The notes: a model not told the origin generated them from the letters alone. 64,000 nucleotides of DNA from SVQP01 sp045603085 (GCA_045603085.1 JAZULL010000059.1:4031-68030), one strand, 5' to 3'. Shown: positions 44,062 through 53,547, counted from the first letter of the stretch. Program-made: numbers and translations.

Positions 44062-46842
44062 ATGAAGAATTTGATCAAAAAGATGGCACTTGTGCTCTCT
44101 GTGATCCTTGTTGTCTGCATGGTTCTGACCGCCTGCAACCCCAATCCCGGCGGCGGCGAGCAGGACACGACACCCGGCTCTGAGCAGACGGGAGAGCAGA
44201 CCACCACCGATCAGGGCAACACCCCCGCGGGTGAAAAAAAGGCCTACACGGTTGAGGTCAAGTCGATCGGCGGCATGGCACTGGAGGGTATTACGGTTAA
44301 GGTATATGCCGACAGTACTATGACCGACCTGGTCGATTTCGGCACGACCGATGCGACGGGTAAGGTCACCATCGAGATGCCCGAAAAGGACGGCTACGTG
44401 GCTGAGCTGACCGGCCTGCCCGCAGGCTATGAGTGCGAGCCCTATTATGAATTCGTGGGCGGCGGCGCAAGCATCTACGTGGTATCGCGCGTCATTTCGG
44501 ACACCAATATTACAGGCGTTTCCTATAAGGTGGGCGACGTCATCCGTGATTTCACGGTCGTGGACACCGACGGCACCTCTCACACTCTTTCCGAAATTCT
44601 CAAGGAAAAAGAGCTGGTCGTGCTCAACTTCTGGTACACCACCTGCTCCTGGTGTGTAGAGGAATTCCCCTACATGGAAACGGCTTATCAGAGTTATAAC
44701 GACAAGGTTGAGGTCCTGGCGCTTGACCCCTACGGCACCGACAGCGAGAGCGCGATTGCCGATTTCAAGGCCAATATGGGACTTTCCTTCCCCATGATCA
44801 AGGATTACAACGCGCTTTACGCCGCATTTGGCGTTACTGCGTTCCCCACTTCGGTATTTGTTGACCGCTACGGCGTGATCTGCCTGATCGAGGCGGGTGC
44901 GCTGATCGGCAATCAGCCCTTCACGGTTGCCTTCGATCATTTCACCGGCGACGATTACGTGCAGGGACTTTACCAAAGCGTTGAAAGCCTCGTTCCCGAG
45001 GTAGAGGTCAACGTTTCCATGCCCGATCCCTCCGAGATCGCGGCCGCGATCAACGGCGAGGGCTTCAATTGCACCTACCGTGCAGAGGAGTCCGAGGAGT
45101 ATAAGGACATCACCTGGCCCTTTGTACTTGGCGAAAAGGACGGTTATGCATGCATCAAGCCGGCAAATACCGGCGTTGCAAACTCCTTCTCGCTTCTGTA
45201 TTGCGATATCGAGCTTAAGGCGGGACAGGCCGTTTGCTTTGATTTCTTCTCCTCCAGCGAGCAGTACAGCGACGTGCTGTATACCATTGTGGACGGTGTG
45301 GATGTCAACAGCATTTCCGGCAGCATGGGCTGGACCAGCTGTTACCCTTACGTTGCAACCGAGGACGGCACCTATGAGCTTGCCTTCACCTACGTCAAGG
45401 ACGGCGATACCGACGAGGGTGAGGATACCGTTTATATCAGAAATCTGCGCGTTGTGGATCTGGCAAACATCGATACTCCCACGTATATCCCCCGTGAGGT
45501 GGCAACCGACCGCGCCGAGGACGGCTTTGGCTATAACAAGTATGCCGAGGTGGTGTTCAACGAGGCGGACGGCTACTACCACGTCGGTACCGTTGACGGC
45601 CCTCTGCTTCTGGCAGACCTGATGAACTACACCCAGTTCAGCCAGCAGACGGTGTTCGATATGGCTTACAACGGCCTGATCTCCGAGGATTTCTATGACA
45701 GAGCCGTAGATTATTTCTCCTTTGCCTCCAACTCTCAGCTGGCAGGCGTTTGCACGGTCAATGCGGAGCTTGCGGATCTTTTGCGCGAGGTAGCGGCCGC
45801 ATTGGGTGCCGAGGGTCACGACAGAGAGTGGCTGCAGATGTGCATTTACTTTGATGCATACGGCACGGGCGGCGCACAGCTGGTTGACCCCATCCAGGGT
45901 CTTGCTCCCTTCTGCGCTTACAAGGCAGAGCTTGGTGAAAACTCCTTCACCTATAACCGCGTGATCATGCCCAGAGGCCTGCTTGCGGAATTTATCCCCG
46001 AGGTTTCGGGCGTATACCGCATTACCTCTTACAGCGATCAGGACGTGGACGGCTGGCTGTTTGACGGCAACCATCAGGAGCTGATGGTTTACGAGCATTG
46101 CGAGAGAATGTATTTTGATATGGCCAACGTTTCCATGGTTTACTACATGGAGGCCGGTACCCCTTATTATATTGACATTGCTTATTGGGACGTTTACGGC
46201 GTGGGAACCATTCCTTACACTGTGGAATATCTGGGCGAGAGCTATGAGTATTTCCGCACCTGCGCTCCCGGCTACTTCACCTACTATGAAACCGAGGACG
46301 AGAACGTGACAAACGAGATCGTCGGCGGCGGCATCAAGGTAGCACTTGGCGAGGACGACTACTATCACGAGCTTCGCGAGGACGGCAGCCTTGGCAGCAT
46401 CATTTATGCCGACTTTACAAGCGTTTCCACGATCTTCAGCCACTCTCTGGCGCAGATGGCGGACATGAATGCCTTTAATTTCAAGTATACCGAGGGTGAT
46501 TTGCTGATCCTTGGCTATATGGAAAAGTATCCCGGAAACACCAGAGAAAAGCTGCAGGAGCTGTGGGGCGACGCCTTTGAGGAGTATGCAGAGGAATATG
46601 AGCTTGACGAGGTGCTCGCGGGCACTTATCACGGCGGCGGTGAGGATATGACCGAGATCGCCAAGAAATATGCCGGCATGACGCTGCCTGAAAGCGAGGA
46701 AGCTCCCGAGCTGGAGGGATGTGTAGCTGTCAACCAAGAGCTGGCAGATCTGCTTCAGAAGCTGATGGATAAGTACACGTTCCAGGGTGTGGACAACTCC
46801 TGGATCAAGCTGTGCTTCTACTACCAGCATCTGGGCAACTAA
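44062..46842 (+). CDS. Surface lipoprotein with thioredoxin-like CxxC domain and repeated module
   Basis: 926 residues, lipobox VLTAC (Cys25), AGGAG upstream. A Thr/Gly linker is followed by a prealbumin-like domain (~60-140: LEGITVKVYADS, DATGKVTIEMP, GLPAGYECEP), then a TlpA/ResA-type thioredoxin domain (~150-300) with active site C195-S-W-C198 and the cis-Pro segment TAFPTSVFVD. Residues ~490-600 and ~760-926 hold two copies of a module (GYYHVGTVDGPLLL, ELADLLREVAAALG / ELADLLQKLMDKYT) also found in the next gene. Lipid-anchored outside the membrane; a disulfide reductase/isomerase role is likely. It is divergent from the subtilase-opp operon. Confidence 0.85.
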   Translation: MKNLIKKMALVLSVILVVCMVLTACNPNPGGGEQDTTPGSEQTGEQTTTDQGNTPAGEKKAYTVEVKSIGGMALEGITVKVYADSTMTDLVDFGTTDATGKVTIEMPEKDGYVAELTGLPAGYECEPYYEFVGGGASIYVVSRVISDTNITGVSYKVGDVIRDFTVVDTDGTSHTLSEILKEKELVVLNFWYTTCSWCVEEFPYMETAYQSYNDKVEVLALDPYGTDSESAIADFKANMGLSFPMIKDYNALYAAFGVTAFPTSVFVDRYGVICLIEAGALIGNQPFTVAFDHFTGDDYVQGLYQSVESLVPEVEVNVSMPDPSEIAAAINGEGFNCTYRAEESEEYKDITWPFVLGEKDGYACIKPANTGVANSFSLLYCDIELKAGQAVCFDFFSSSEQYSDVLYTIVDGVDVNSISGSMGWTSCYPYVATEDGTYELAFTYVKDGDTDEGEDTVYIRNLRVVDLANIDTPTYIPREVATDRAEDGFGYNKYAEVVFNEADGYYHVGTVDGPLLLADLMNYTQFSQQTVFDMAYNGLISEDFYDRAVDYFSFASNSQLAGVCTVNAELADLLREVAAALGAEGHDREWLQMCIYFDAYGTGGAQLVDPIQGLAPFCAYKAELGENSFTYNRVIMPRGLLAEFIPEVSGVYRITSYSDQDVDGWLFDGNHQELMVYEHCERMYFDMANVSMVYYMEAGTPYYIDIAYWDVYGVGTIPYTVEYLGESYEYFRTCAPGYFTYYETEDENVTNEIVGGGIKVALGEDDYYHELREDGSLGSIIYADFTSVSTIFSHSLAQMADMNAFNFKYTEGDLLILGYMEKYPGNTREKLQELWGDAFEEYAEEYELDEVLAGTYHGGGEDMTEIAKKYAGMTLPESEEAPELEGCVAVNQELADLLQKLMDKYTFQGVDNSWIKLCFYYQHLGN

Positions 46843-46855
46843 TCACTTGAAAATT

Positions 46856-46887
46856 TTGCCGAACCTCTTGCAAAAGAGGTTCGGCAA
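46856..46887. terminator. Strong hairpin after the thioredoxin-like lipoprotein gene
   Basis: A 14-bp stem (TTGCCGAACCTCTT / AAGAGGTTCGGCAA) with a GCAA loop. No T-run follows on the plus strand, and a second hairpin (TCTTTTGCG / CGCAAAAGA) begins 5 nt later. It may be a weak terminator or an mRNA-processing/stability element. Confidence 0.55.
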
Positions 46888-46976
46888 TGCCGTCTTTTGC
46901 GCCAATCGTGTGACGCAAAAGAATATTAACCAACGATTTAAAAATCAACCGCGAATATTGAATATTGAGGATTTTT

Positions 46977-48329
46977 ATGAGAATTTTTAATAAAAACATG
47001 CCCGTGATCCTGCTGGCGGTCTTGCTTTGCCTGAGCCTTTTGATGGTGGCGTGTGACGGCGGCAAGCAGCCCCCCGAGTCCTCCGACCCCGAACAGACCG
47101 GGCAGGTAACCGAGGATCCTGCGACCGATACCACCGATGAAGTGACCGGTGACGAGGACAAGACCGACGAGAGCGGCTCCGAGGAGCAGACCACCGAGGG
47201 GGAGACGCAGCCTGCCGAGATCACTTATACCGTCAGCGTGACCGGCTCGGACGGCAATCCCAGACAGGGTGCGCTCGTGCGCTTTCTGAAGGGTGGCGAG
47301 CAGGTGACAACGGCTGTCACGGCAGCTGACGGCGCGGCAAGCGTGGATCTTTTGCCCGATACTTACGACGTGGTCATTGACAATATTCTGGGCGAGAAAT
47401 ACAGTACAGAGGGCTGTGTCGTCACCCCCGAGAGCACCGCACTTTCGATCAGACTTTACGGTCTGCCTGCTATGGGTGAAGAGATCTATGCATACGATGC
47501 AGCCGCAGACGATTATATCGGCTATATGGCCAACCGCATCGTGGAGGGCTCGACCTTCGTGACGTTGAATGCGGATGACATGACCTACTATCTGTTTACC
47601 GCATCGCGCGGCGGTATGTTCCGCTTGTCCTTTGATGCGGATCTGCCGGTTTCGATCGGCTACTTTGGCTCGACCTCGTACGTCGTGACCGAGTCCCTCT
47701 CGCCCGAGGAAAATAACGCCATTACGGTCGAGGTTTACGACGACATGGCGTACAATTACGCCTTTGTCATCGGCGTCAAGGCCGAGGATGCGGCACTTAC
47801 CGAGTGCGTTTTGACAATTGAGTACGTTGCCGAGCGCGAGACCGACGAAACCGAGCTGCCCTGGAACGACGTCATGCCGAGCGGAGAGCTTGCGCAGTTT
47901 ACTAAGCCCGTGGGCACTCTGGGTAAGTTTGACCTGGAGGGAGATATCGTCACGCTGGTGCTTGGTGCGGATGGCTACTATCACGTTGGCAGCGCGGACG
48001 GTCCTTTGGTGCTGATCAATCTGGATAACAGCACGGGATATTTAGACGCGCTGACCACGGTGTGCGCAAACCAACGCCTTGGCGTGTACGTGTATGACGA
48101 GGATGGCAATCTCGTGTCCAAGGACAGCTACAACGAGCTGATCTATGCATACAATGCGGTAAGTGACGGTGGCTATTATCCGCTGGATCAGACCATGCTG
48201 GATATGCTTGTGGCGGTTGGCAACTATATGGGCTGGTATGATGCTTCCTCGCCTATGTATCTGTTTGGCGGCAAGGTGCTGACCGTGGAGAACGCGCACC
48301 TGTTTGCCTGCGTATATCTGCAAAATTAA
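46977..48329 (+). CDS. Lipoprotein with prealbumin-like domain and shared C-terminal module
   Basis: 450 residues from ATG 46977 (TTGAGG upstream). Lipobox LMVAC (Cys ~24), then a Thr/Asp/Glu linker (~28-82) and a prealbumin/SpaA-like domain (~85-165: GNPRQGALVRFLKGG, VDLLPDTYDVVI). A beta-rich middle (~170-300) leads to the module shared with the preceding gene (GYYHVGSADGPLVLI at ~332, TMLDMLVAVGNYMGW near the end) but no CxxC domain. It reads like a shortened paralogue of the 44062 gene. It lies 17 nt before the next lipoprotein gene. Membrane surface; function unknown. Confidence 0.8.
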   Translation: MRIFNKNMPVILLAVLLCLSLLMVACDGGKQPPESSDPEQTGQVTEDPATDTTDEVTGDEDKTDESGSEEQTTEGETQPAEITYTVSVTGSDGNPRQGALVRFLKGGEQVTTAVTAADGAASVDLLPDTYDVVIDNILGEKYSTEGCVVTPESTALSIRLYGLPAMGEEIYAYDAAADDYIGYMANRIVEGSTFVTLNADDMTYYLFTASRGGMFRLSFDADLPVSIGYFGSTSYVVTESLSPEENNAITVEVYDDMAYNYAFVIGVKAEDAALTECVLTIEYVAERETDETELPWNDVMPSGELAQFTKPVGTLGKFDLEGDIVTLVLGADGYYHVGSADGPLVLINLDNSTGYLDALTTVCANQRLGVYVYDEDGNLVSKDSYNELIYAYNAVSDGGYYPLDQTMLDMLVAVGNYMGWYDASSPMYLFGGKVLTVENAHLFACVYLQN

Positions 48330-48346
48330 TTTCAAGGAGATAAACG

Positions 48347-48787
48347 ATGAATACCAAAAGATTTACCATGATTCTGGCGGCAGCTTTGATGCTGCTGGCT
48401 GTTGTGATGACCGCTGTTGCATGTGATAGCGGCAATCCCGAGACTCCTACCACCGAGCAGAGCACCGAGGCGCCCACCCAGGGCTCCGAAAAGCCTGCCG
48501 AGTCCGAGACTGTCGAGGAAACCACCGATGACGGCAAGGTAACCTACACCGTCAAGGTCGTGGATGCATCCGGCGCACCCGTTGAAGGCGTTGCCGTACA
48601 GTTCTGTGACGATAACGGCTGCCGTATGCCCGTGGCTACCAACGCCGAGGGCATCGTGACCCTGACCGATGCAGAGAGCAACTTCCACGTCACTCTGGCG
48701 TCCGTGCCCGCCGGCTATGCCGCTGATACCACCGAGTATTATTTCGATGGCGAGGTTGAGATCACCATCACCCTTGCGGCTGAGTAA
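48347..48787 (+). CDS. Small lipoprotein with prealbumin-like domain
   Basis: 146 residues, AAGGAG site, 17 nt after the previous gene. Lipobox-like AVAC (Cys ~27), a Thr/Glu linker, and one prealbumin-like (transthyretin/carboxypeptidase-regulatory) domain, ~65-146: VVDASGAPVEGVAVQFCDDN, TNAEGIVTLTDAES and LASVPAGYAADTTEYYF. The same domain starts the two upstream lipoproteins, so the three genes form a family of decreasing size. Two extra Cys in CDDNGC could be redox-active, which would make it a possible substrate of the CxxC protein; this is speculation. A strong terminator follows. Confidence 0.8.
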   Translation: MNTKRFTMILAAALMLLAVVMTAVACDSGNPETPTTEQSTEAPTQGSEKPAESETVEETTDDGKVTYTVKVVDASGAPVEGVAVQFCDDNGCRMPVATNAEGIVTLTDAESNFHVTLASVPAGYAADTTEYYFDGEVEITITLAAE

Positions 48788-48798
48788 AAGGGCGCAAC

Positions 48799-48845
48799 AA
48801 AAAGAGAGAACGTTTCGGCTATGAACCGATTCGTTCTCTCTTTTT
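48799..48845. terminator. Terminator between convergent genes
   Basis: Stem AAAAAGAGAGAACG / CGTTCTCTCTTTTT with an inner CGG / CCG pair set and a T-run on both strands. It serves the lipoprotein cluster and the minus-strand GH106-like gene. Confidence 0.85.
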
Positions 48846-48855
48846 CTGTCTGAGA

Positions 48856-50958
48856 TTAGATCTTTTCCTTTTTGGTAACGATCACGGTCTGCAGGGGCTG
48901 CAGGGTGATGGTTGCTTGAAGCAGTTCCTTGCCGATCTCTGTAAAGGCTGCGGGCACGGTCTGCTCTGTCAGCGGATCGTAAGCCACGGGATCGGTCAGT
49001 CTGCTGTGAAGAGTAAGCGTGAGGGCCTGTTCCTCCTCGGTGGCGTTGACCAGCATGTAATTTTCGCCGCGCTTAACCGTCGCTTTGCATACCACGCCGT
49101 GAGTGGGGGTGATTGCATGCACGGGCAGATGTGCCTTGTCAAGCAGATTGATCACAGTGTCCGCGTCGGGTGCGGTTTTTGCGAAGGGGGCGGATGCGAT
49201 GGCGGGGAAGAGATCGTGCGGCTGTGCAAGAATTGCAAGATCCTTATCGGCAAAGCTCTGCAGGATGGCGGTAAGGCGGGGCGTCAGCTCCATGGGTGGC
49301 AGGATCAGCGAGGAGTACACCTTTCCGACCGGTGTATACAGCTGACCGTCTGTGACCGAGCAACGCTCCAGCAGATCGCAATCGGCAAAATCAAAGTCGA
49401 TCTGGCGATCCATGAGCGCGTACATCAGGCCGCGCAGACCCTCTGCGCAGACGTTCTCTTGTGCGCAGAAGCTGCCGTAGGAGGCATCCGAGCCCTTGTG
49501 GTGCATCTGGAAGGTCTCAATGGGATAATACAGCATGACGTCGGCTCGGTGCCAGCCGCTCATCAGCGCGTCGGTGCGACCCAGCGCCTCGTTGATCTGT
49601 CTGTAGAGTGCGGGCTCTGCCTGCTGCTCGCTGTAGTAAGAGGTAAAGGTATCCACGCCCAGCGCGTACTGCAGGCTCATAGAGGCGTACATTTGCATGG
49701 GAGTGACCTTGCCGCCCTGCGCATGCGCCGAAACCTCACTCATAACGTGCGGACGGTTGTAGGCATGGGCAATCGAGGAAACCAGCTTGGGGGTAAAGGC
49801 GTCGTTATGCACCTTCGTGGGGATAGAATGCAGCATATCGATGCCGGGGACGTGCATGTGACGGAGCAGGGAGAAGAAATTGCCCTCGAACATGACGTGG
49901 AGACGGATGTCGTCTTCGAGCAGGATGTGACCCGAGAAGGGGAGTCCGTGCAGGGAGCACCAGTTGGAGAGCTGAGCGAAATAGCTCTGCTCGTAAAGGT
50001 CGGAGAGCAGGCGGTAATAATCGTATCTGACCTGCTTGGCTCTCTCGTCCTCGCCAAAGAACAGGTACACCAGGCTGTATTCAAGCGGATAGCCGTAGCG
50101 TGCGGCGAACTGATTTGCCACGTCGCGGCCAAAGTTGACTACGGGATAAAGCGGGATCTCGTCATCGTAGGCGTCGTGCACGCGCGGCGGGTACAGGCCG
50201 AGATTAATATAGCAGCCCATAAACGAGGGCTCGTCGGTGAACATGGCCTCGATCTTGCCGTCACCCTCTGCCAGATGGTGCTTGGTGTAGGTGTAGTAGG
50301 GCTCATAGGTGTTGCGGATGAATTCGCGGATGGCGTCGGGGTTGGTGACGTCCACGTATCTGCGCGCCTCGCAAACGTTGTGCTGAGCGTGCGTGCCCTC
50401 GTACAGACGCTTCTTGACAAAGAAGCAGGCCAGAACGGGTGTGTCGAATTCGGGGTCGTTGTCTAAGGTTATGGGATCGGTCGTCCGGCCGATCTGCATG
50501 TGCAGGGGCGAAAAATCGGTGATCTTGCCGTCCCGGCAGGGGTAGGTCGCGGCGTGCAGGAAGCATTCGTGACCGCGGGGAAGCTCTTGGGTAAAGCTTT
50601 CGCCGGGGGCGAGCTCGTGCGTCACAAGGGCGATGCCGCGCGCCTCGTAGTCGGGATCGGCGTCTACGGTCAAGCCGCCCGCGCCGCCGCTGGGGTAGCC
50701 CTTTTCGTCATAGAGCCATACGCGCAGTCCCATCTCGCAGGCGACGTCGATGGTAATGGCCATTTTTCTCCATTCCTCGGGATCGGTGGCGTAATTTCTC
50801 TGGGAAACGTTGGTCACTACACCGCCAAAGCCCTTATCGGCAAGGCCCTGCAGACGGGATCGGACGGCGGCGCGCAGGGCGTCGTCATCAAGAGTGGGAT
50901 CGTTTACCAGCTCGTGCGTGATCTTGAGCGGCAGGTATTTGTTTTCAGGCGTCTTCAT
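48856..50958 (-). CDS. Putative cytoplasmic glycoside hydrolase, GH106-like
   Basis: 700 residues without signal peptide. TIM-barrel features of the GH106-like (rhamnosidase) group: GFGGVVTNVSQRNY, MGLRVWLYDEKGYPSGGAGG, and the acidic MFTDEPSF with D242-E243 as candidate catalytic residues, then SGHILLEDD and a HVMSEVSAHAQGG strand. A C-terminal beta domain (~600-700) is present. Shorter than characterised GH106 enzymes (~1000), lacking their extra beta modules. It would cleave imported oligosaccharides, perhaps rhamnosides. Family assignment is by pattern and the activity is uncertain. Its start overlaps the stop of the 50945 gene by 14 nt. Confidence 0.75.
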   Translation of the reverse strand: MKTPENKYLPLKITHELVNDPTLDDDALRAAVRSRLQGLADKGFGGVVTNVSQRNYATDPEEWRKMAITIDVACEMGLRVWLYDEKGYPSGGAGGLTVDADPDYEARGIALVTHELAPGESFTQELPRGHECFLHAATYPCRDGKITDFSPLHMQIGRTTDPITLDNDPEFDTPVLACFFVKKRLYEGTHAQHNVCEARRYVDVTNPDAIREFIRNTYEPYYTYTKHHLAEGDGKIEAMFTDEPSFMGCYINLGLYPPRVHDAYDDEIPLYPVVNFGRDVANQFAARYGYPLEYSLVYLFFGEDERAKQVRYDYYRLLSDLYEQSYFAQLSNWCSLHGLPFSGHILLEDDIRLHVMFEGNFFSLLRHMHVPGIDMLHSIPTKVHNDAFTPKLVSSIAHAYNRPHVMSEVSAHAQGGKVTPMQMYASMSLQYALGVDTFTSYYSEQQAEPALYRQINEALGRTDALMSGWHRADVMLYYPIETFQMHHKGSDASYGSFCAQENVCAEGLRGLMYALMDRQIDFDFADCDLLERCSVTDGQLYTPVGKVYSSLILPPMELTPRLTAILQSFADKDLAILAQPHDLFPAIASAPFAKTAPDADTVINLLDKAHLPVHAITPTHGVVCKATVKRGENYMLVNATEEEQALTLTLHSRLTDPVAYDPLTEQTVPAAFTEIGKELLQATITLQPLQTVIVTKKEKI

Positions 50959-51190
50959 CGGGATCTCCTTTCTCCTTGTCGGAATCGAGGTAAGGGGTCA
51001 GATCGACCTTCGCAAGCTCTGCGGGCGGGATCCTTCCCTTGGTTTTTTCATAATAAGCCACGTTATTTCTGAGCATGAAGAGAAACTGATTGTTGGGGCT
51101 TCGTCCTTCCTTTTCGGAAATCAGGATGAACTTGCGCAGCATATCCTCGGACATGTGCAGGGTGAATTCGTGTTGGTTTTTCTGTGCCAT
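50945..51190 (-). CDS. Small ribbon-helix-helix-like protein
   Basis: 81 residues. The segment HEFTLHMSEDMLRKFILISE followed by EGRSPNNQFLFMLRNNVAYY has the strand-helix-turn-helix order of Arc-type DNA-binding proteins, then an acidic tail (DSDKEKGDPDEDA). It lies between a membrane protein gene (7 nt upstream) and the GH106-like gene (overlapping 14 nt), so the three form an operon. A role as local regulator is possible but not shown. No toxin partner recognised. Confidence 0.7.
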   Translation of the reverse strand: MAQKNQHEFTLHMSEDMLRKFILISEKEGRSPNNQFLFMLRNNVAYYEKTKGRIPPAELAKVDLTPYLDSDKEKGDPDEDA

Positions 51191-51197
51191 GACAGCC

Positions 51198-51722
51198 TCA
51201 CATTCTCGTCTCGGTCACGACCGTCAGACGGTTGTAGTATTTCAGAATTTTCAAAGCCTTTTCGGTAGCCTCGAAATAGACGACGCATTTCTCGTCTCCC
51301 AGCATGAAGATGCCGTAATAGAGATCGTCTGCATTGATGGACGACATGCAACGGAAGTCGCGGTTGCATTTCTGCGCGGTGACGTAAGCCTCGGCCTCGG
51401 CGTCATAGGGCGCGATGGCTAAAAAATCCTTGATGTTGGCACTAAAGAGCACCTTGCGGGATTTGCCGCCCCAGATGGTGGTAAAGGTGATCTCGCCAGA
51501 GAGCGTGGAGTATTCGTATTCGGGGCTGACGTATCTCCAGGTAAAGAAGATCAGAACCCAGACAAGCAGGGGCAAAAAGGTGATGGCCCAAGGAAAATTG
51601 AGTGCTAAAAACGTGCCTAAAAATGCCAGGGTCAGCACGGTGTAGAGCGTGATCATGCCAAAGCGGCGCCAACGCCAGACTCCCTCGCTTTTTTGCTTGA
51701 CGATATATTCGTAGCTGTTCAT
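51198..51722 (-). CDS. Membrane protein of unknown function
   Basis: 174 residues: an N-terminal helix, two membrane spans (~22-60, TLYTVLTLAFLGTFLALNF and AITFLPLLVWVLIFFTWRYV), then a soluble beta domain (YEYSTLSGEITFTTIWGGKS, CVVYFEATEKALKIL). Resembles small PH-like membrane proteins conserved in Clostridia; I cannot name the family with certainty. GGAGGT ribosome site. First gene of the 51722-48856 minus-strand operon. Confidence 0.72.
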   Translation of the reverse strand: MNSYEYIVKQKSEGVWRWRRFGMITLYTVLTLAFLGTFLALNFPWAITFLPLLVWVLIFFTWRYVSPEYEYSTLSGEITFTTIWGGKSRKVLFSANIKDFLAIAPYDAEAEAYVTAQKCNRDFRCMSSINADDLYYGIFMLGDEKCVVYFEATEKALKILKYYNRLTVVTETRM

Positions 51723-51820
51723 AAAGACCTCCGAGAGTGATTCTGTCTAAATTATACCATACCCGCCCCGTGATTTCAACCGATTTGTGCGATTTTTTGC
51801 GCGAATTCTCGCTCTCCCTC

Positions 51821-51849
51821 TTGCAACGCGCGCGGATATATAGTATAAT
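51821..51849 (+). promoter_or_regulatory. Promoter of the ACT/UPF0210 operon
   Basis: TTGCAA (51821-51826), a 17-nt spacer and TATAAT (51844-51849). Confidence 0.78.
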
Positions 51850-51883
51850 AAATATTAATAAAGTAAAGTATGGAGGTGTGACT

Positions 51884-52153
51884 ATGAAGGCAGTCATCAC
51901 TGTAACGGGTAAGGATAGCAAGGGCATCATCGCCGGCGTGGCAGGCGTGTGCGCCGAGCTGGGGGCGAATATTGTGGATATTTCGCAGAGCGTTCTGCAG
52001 GAGTATTTTGCCATGATCATGCTGGCGGATATTGACGAGCTGCAGGTGGAATTCTCTGCTTTTGTTGATGCGCTGGCGGCGTACGGAGAGGAGAAGGGTC
52101 TTACCGTGCAGGCCATGCACGAGGATATCTTCAACACCATGCACCATATTTGA
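51884..52153 (+). CDS. ACT-domain protein (UPF0237)
   Basis: 89 residues from ATG 51884 (TATGGAGGTG upstream). A complete single ACT domain: VITVTGKDSKGIIAGVAGVC, ELGANIVDISQSVLQEYFAM, then a long second half. ACT domains bind small ligands, usually amino acids. In Firmicutes and archaea this gene is regularly paired with UPF0210, as here (12 nt apart), suggesting joint action. Cytoplasmic. Ligand unknown. Confidence 0.92.
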   Translation: MKAVITVTGKDSKGIIAGVAGVCAELGANIVDISQSVLQEYFAMIMLADIDELQVEFSAFVDALAAYGEEKGLTVQAMHEDIFNTMHHI

Positions 52154-52165
52154 GGACACCGAGCT

Positions 52166-53524
52166 ATGATCGAAACCAGAGATATTTTAGAAACCATCAA
52201 TATGATACGCCAGGAGAACCTGGATATCAGAACTGTCACCATGGGCATTTCGCTGTTTGATTGCGTCAGCGACGACGTGAACGTGCTGTGTGACCGCATT
52301 TACGATAAAATCACCACCCGCGCCGAGCATCTGGTTGACACGGGTGAGAGGATCGAGAAAAAATACGGCATTCCGATCGTCAATAAGCGCGTGTCGGTCA
52401 CGCCGGTGTCGCTGATCGGCGGCAGAGCCGACAGAGAGGGCTACCTTAAGATCGCGCACACCCTGCAAAGAGCGGCCGAGCAGACCGGTATCAACTTTAT
52501 CGGCGGCTTTTCCGCGCTGGTGCATAAGGGTATGACGGCGGGAGATCGCGAAATGATCGCGGCCATTCCCGAAGCACTGGCACAGACGCAGATGGTGTGC
52601 TCCTCGGTCAACGTGGCCACCACCAAGTCGGGCATCAACATGGATGCCATCCGTCTGATGGGCTCGACCATCAAGCAGGCGGCGTATCTGACAAAGGATA
52701 ATCAGTCGATCGGCTGTGCAAAGCTGGTCGTGTTTGCAAACGTTCCCGAGGATAACCCCTTCATGGCGGGCGCATTTCACGGTGTGGGCGAGCCGGATGC
52801 CGTCATCAACGTGGGTGTTTCGGGCCCCGGAGTGGTGTCCAGCGCAATTGCCAGAGCAGGGGATTGCGATCTGTCCGCGCTGGCCGATATCATCAAAAAG
52901 ACAGCGTTCAAGATCACGCGCGTGGGTCAGCTGGTAGCCAGCGAGGCCTCTGCGGCGTTGAACGTGCCGTTTGGCATTGTCGACCTTTCCCTGGCACCTA
53001 CGCCTGCCGTGGGTGACTCGGTGGCGCATATCCTTGAGGAGATGGGTCTTGAGAGCACCGGCGCACACGGCACAACGGCTTGCCTTGCCATGCTCAACGA
53101 TGCGGTCAAGAAGGGCGGCGTTATGGCCTCCTCGCACGTGGGCGGCCTTTCGGGCGCGTTCATTCCCGTATCCGAGGACGCGGGCATGATCGCAGCGGTC
53201 GAGCGCGGCGCGCTGTCTATTGAGAAGCTGGAGGCTATGACGGCGGTTTGCTCGGTCGGACTTGACATGATCGCCGTACCCGGCGATACCGACGAGGCGG
53301 TGATCTGCGGTGTGATCGCGGATGAAATTTCCATCGGAGTGGTGAATAACAAGACCACGGCGGTGAGAATTATCCCTGCTTATGGTAAGCAGGTGGGGGA
53401 TAGCGTTGATTTTGGCGGACTTTTGGGCACGGCGCCCATCATGCCCCTGCGTGAATATTCGCCTGCCAAGTTTATCGGTCGCGGCGGCAGAATCCCCGCG
53501 CCGATCCATAGCTTGAGAAACTAA
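52166..53524 (+). CDS. UPF0210 (PFL-like, DUF711) family protein
   Basis: 452 residues, normal family length, 12 nt after the ACT gene. Marks: MIETRDILETINMIRQENLD, VTMGISLFDCVSDD, GGFSALVHKGMT, GAFHGVGEPDAVINVGVSGP and GLDMIAVPGDT. Structurally related to glycyl-radical-like barrels, but no glycyl-radical motif is present. Biochemical role unresolved; the ACT partner suggests a metabolite-controlled function. Cytoplasmic. Confidence 0.93.
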   Translation: MIETRDILETINMIRQENLDIRTVTMGISLFDCVSDDVNVLCDRIYDKITTRAEHLVDTGERIEKKYGIPIVNKRVSVTPVSLIGGRADREGYLKIAHTLQRAAEQTGINFIGGFSALVHKGMTAGDREMIAAIPEALAQTQMVCSSVNVATTKSGINMDAIRLMGSTIKQAAYLTKDNQSIGCAKLVVFANVPEDNPFMAGAFHGVGEPDAVINVGVSGPGVVSSAIARAGDCDLSALADIIKKTAFKITRVGQLVASEASAALNVPFGIVDLSLAPTPAVGDSVAHILEEMGLESTGAHGTTACLAMLNDAVKKGGVMASSHVGGLSGAFIPVSEDAGMIAAVERGALSIEKLEAMTAVCSVGLDMIAVPGDTDEAVICGVIADEISIGVVNNKTTAVRIIPAYGKQVGDSVDFGGLLGTAPIMPLREYSPAKFIGRGGRIPAPIHSLRN

Positions 53525-53547
53525 AATTTTTCTATAAGGAGTGCTTC

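Noticed and set aside
43891..46830. 979-codon minus-strand frame opposite the thioredoxin-like lipoprotein
   Set aside because: The plus strand has signal peptide, lipobox and CxxC domain; the minus frame has none and would overlap its promoter.
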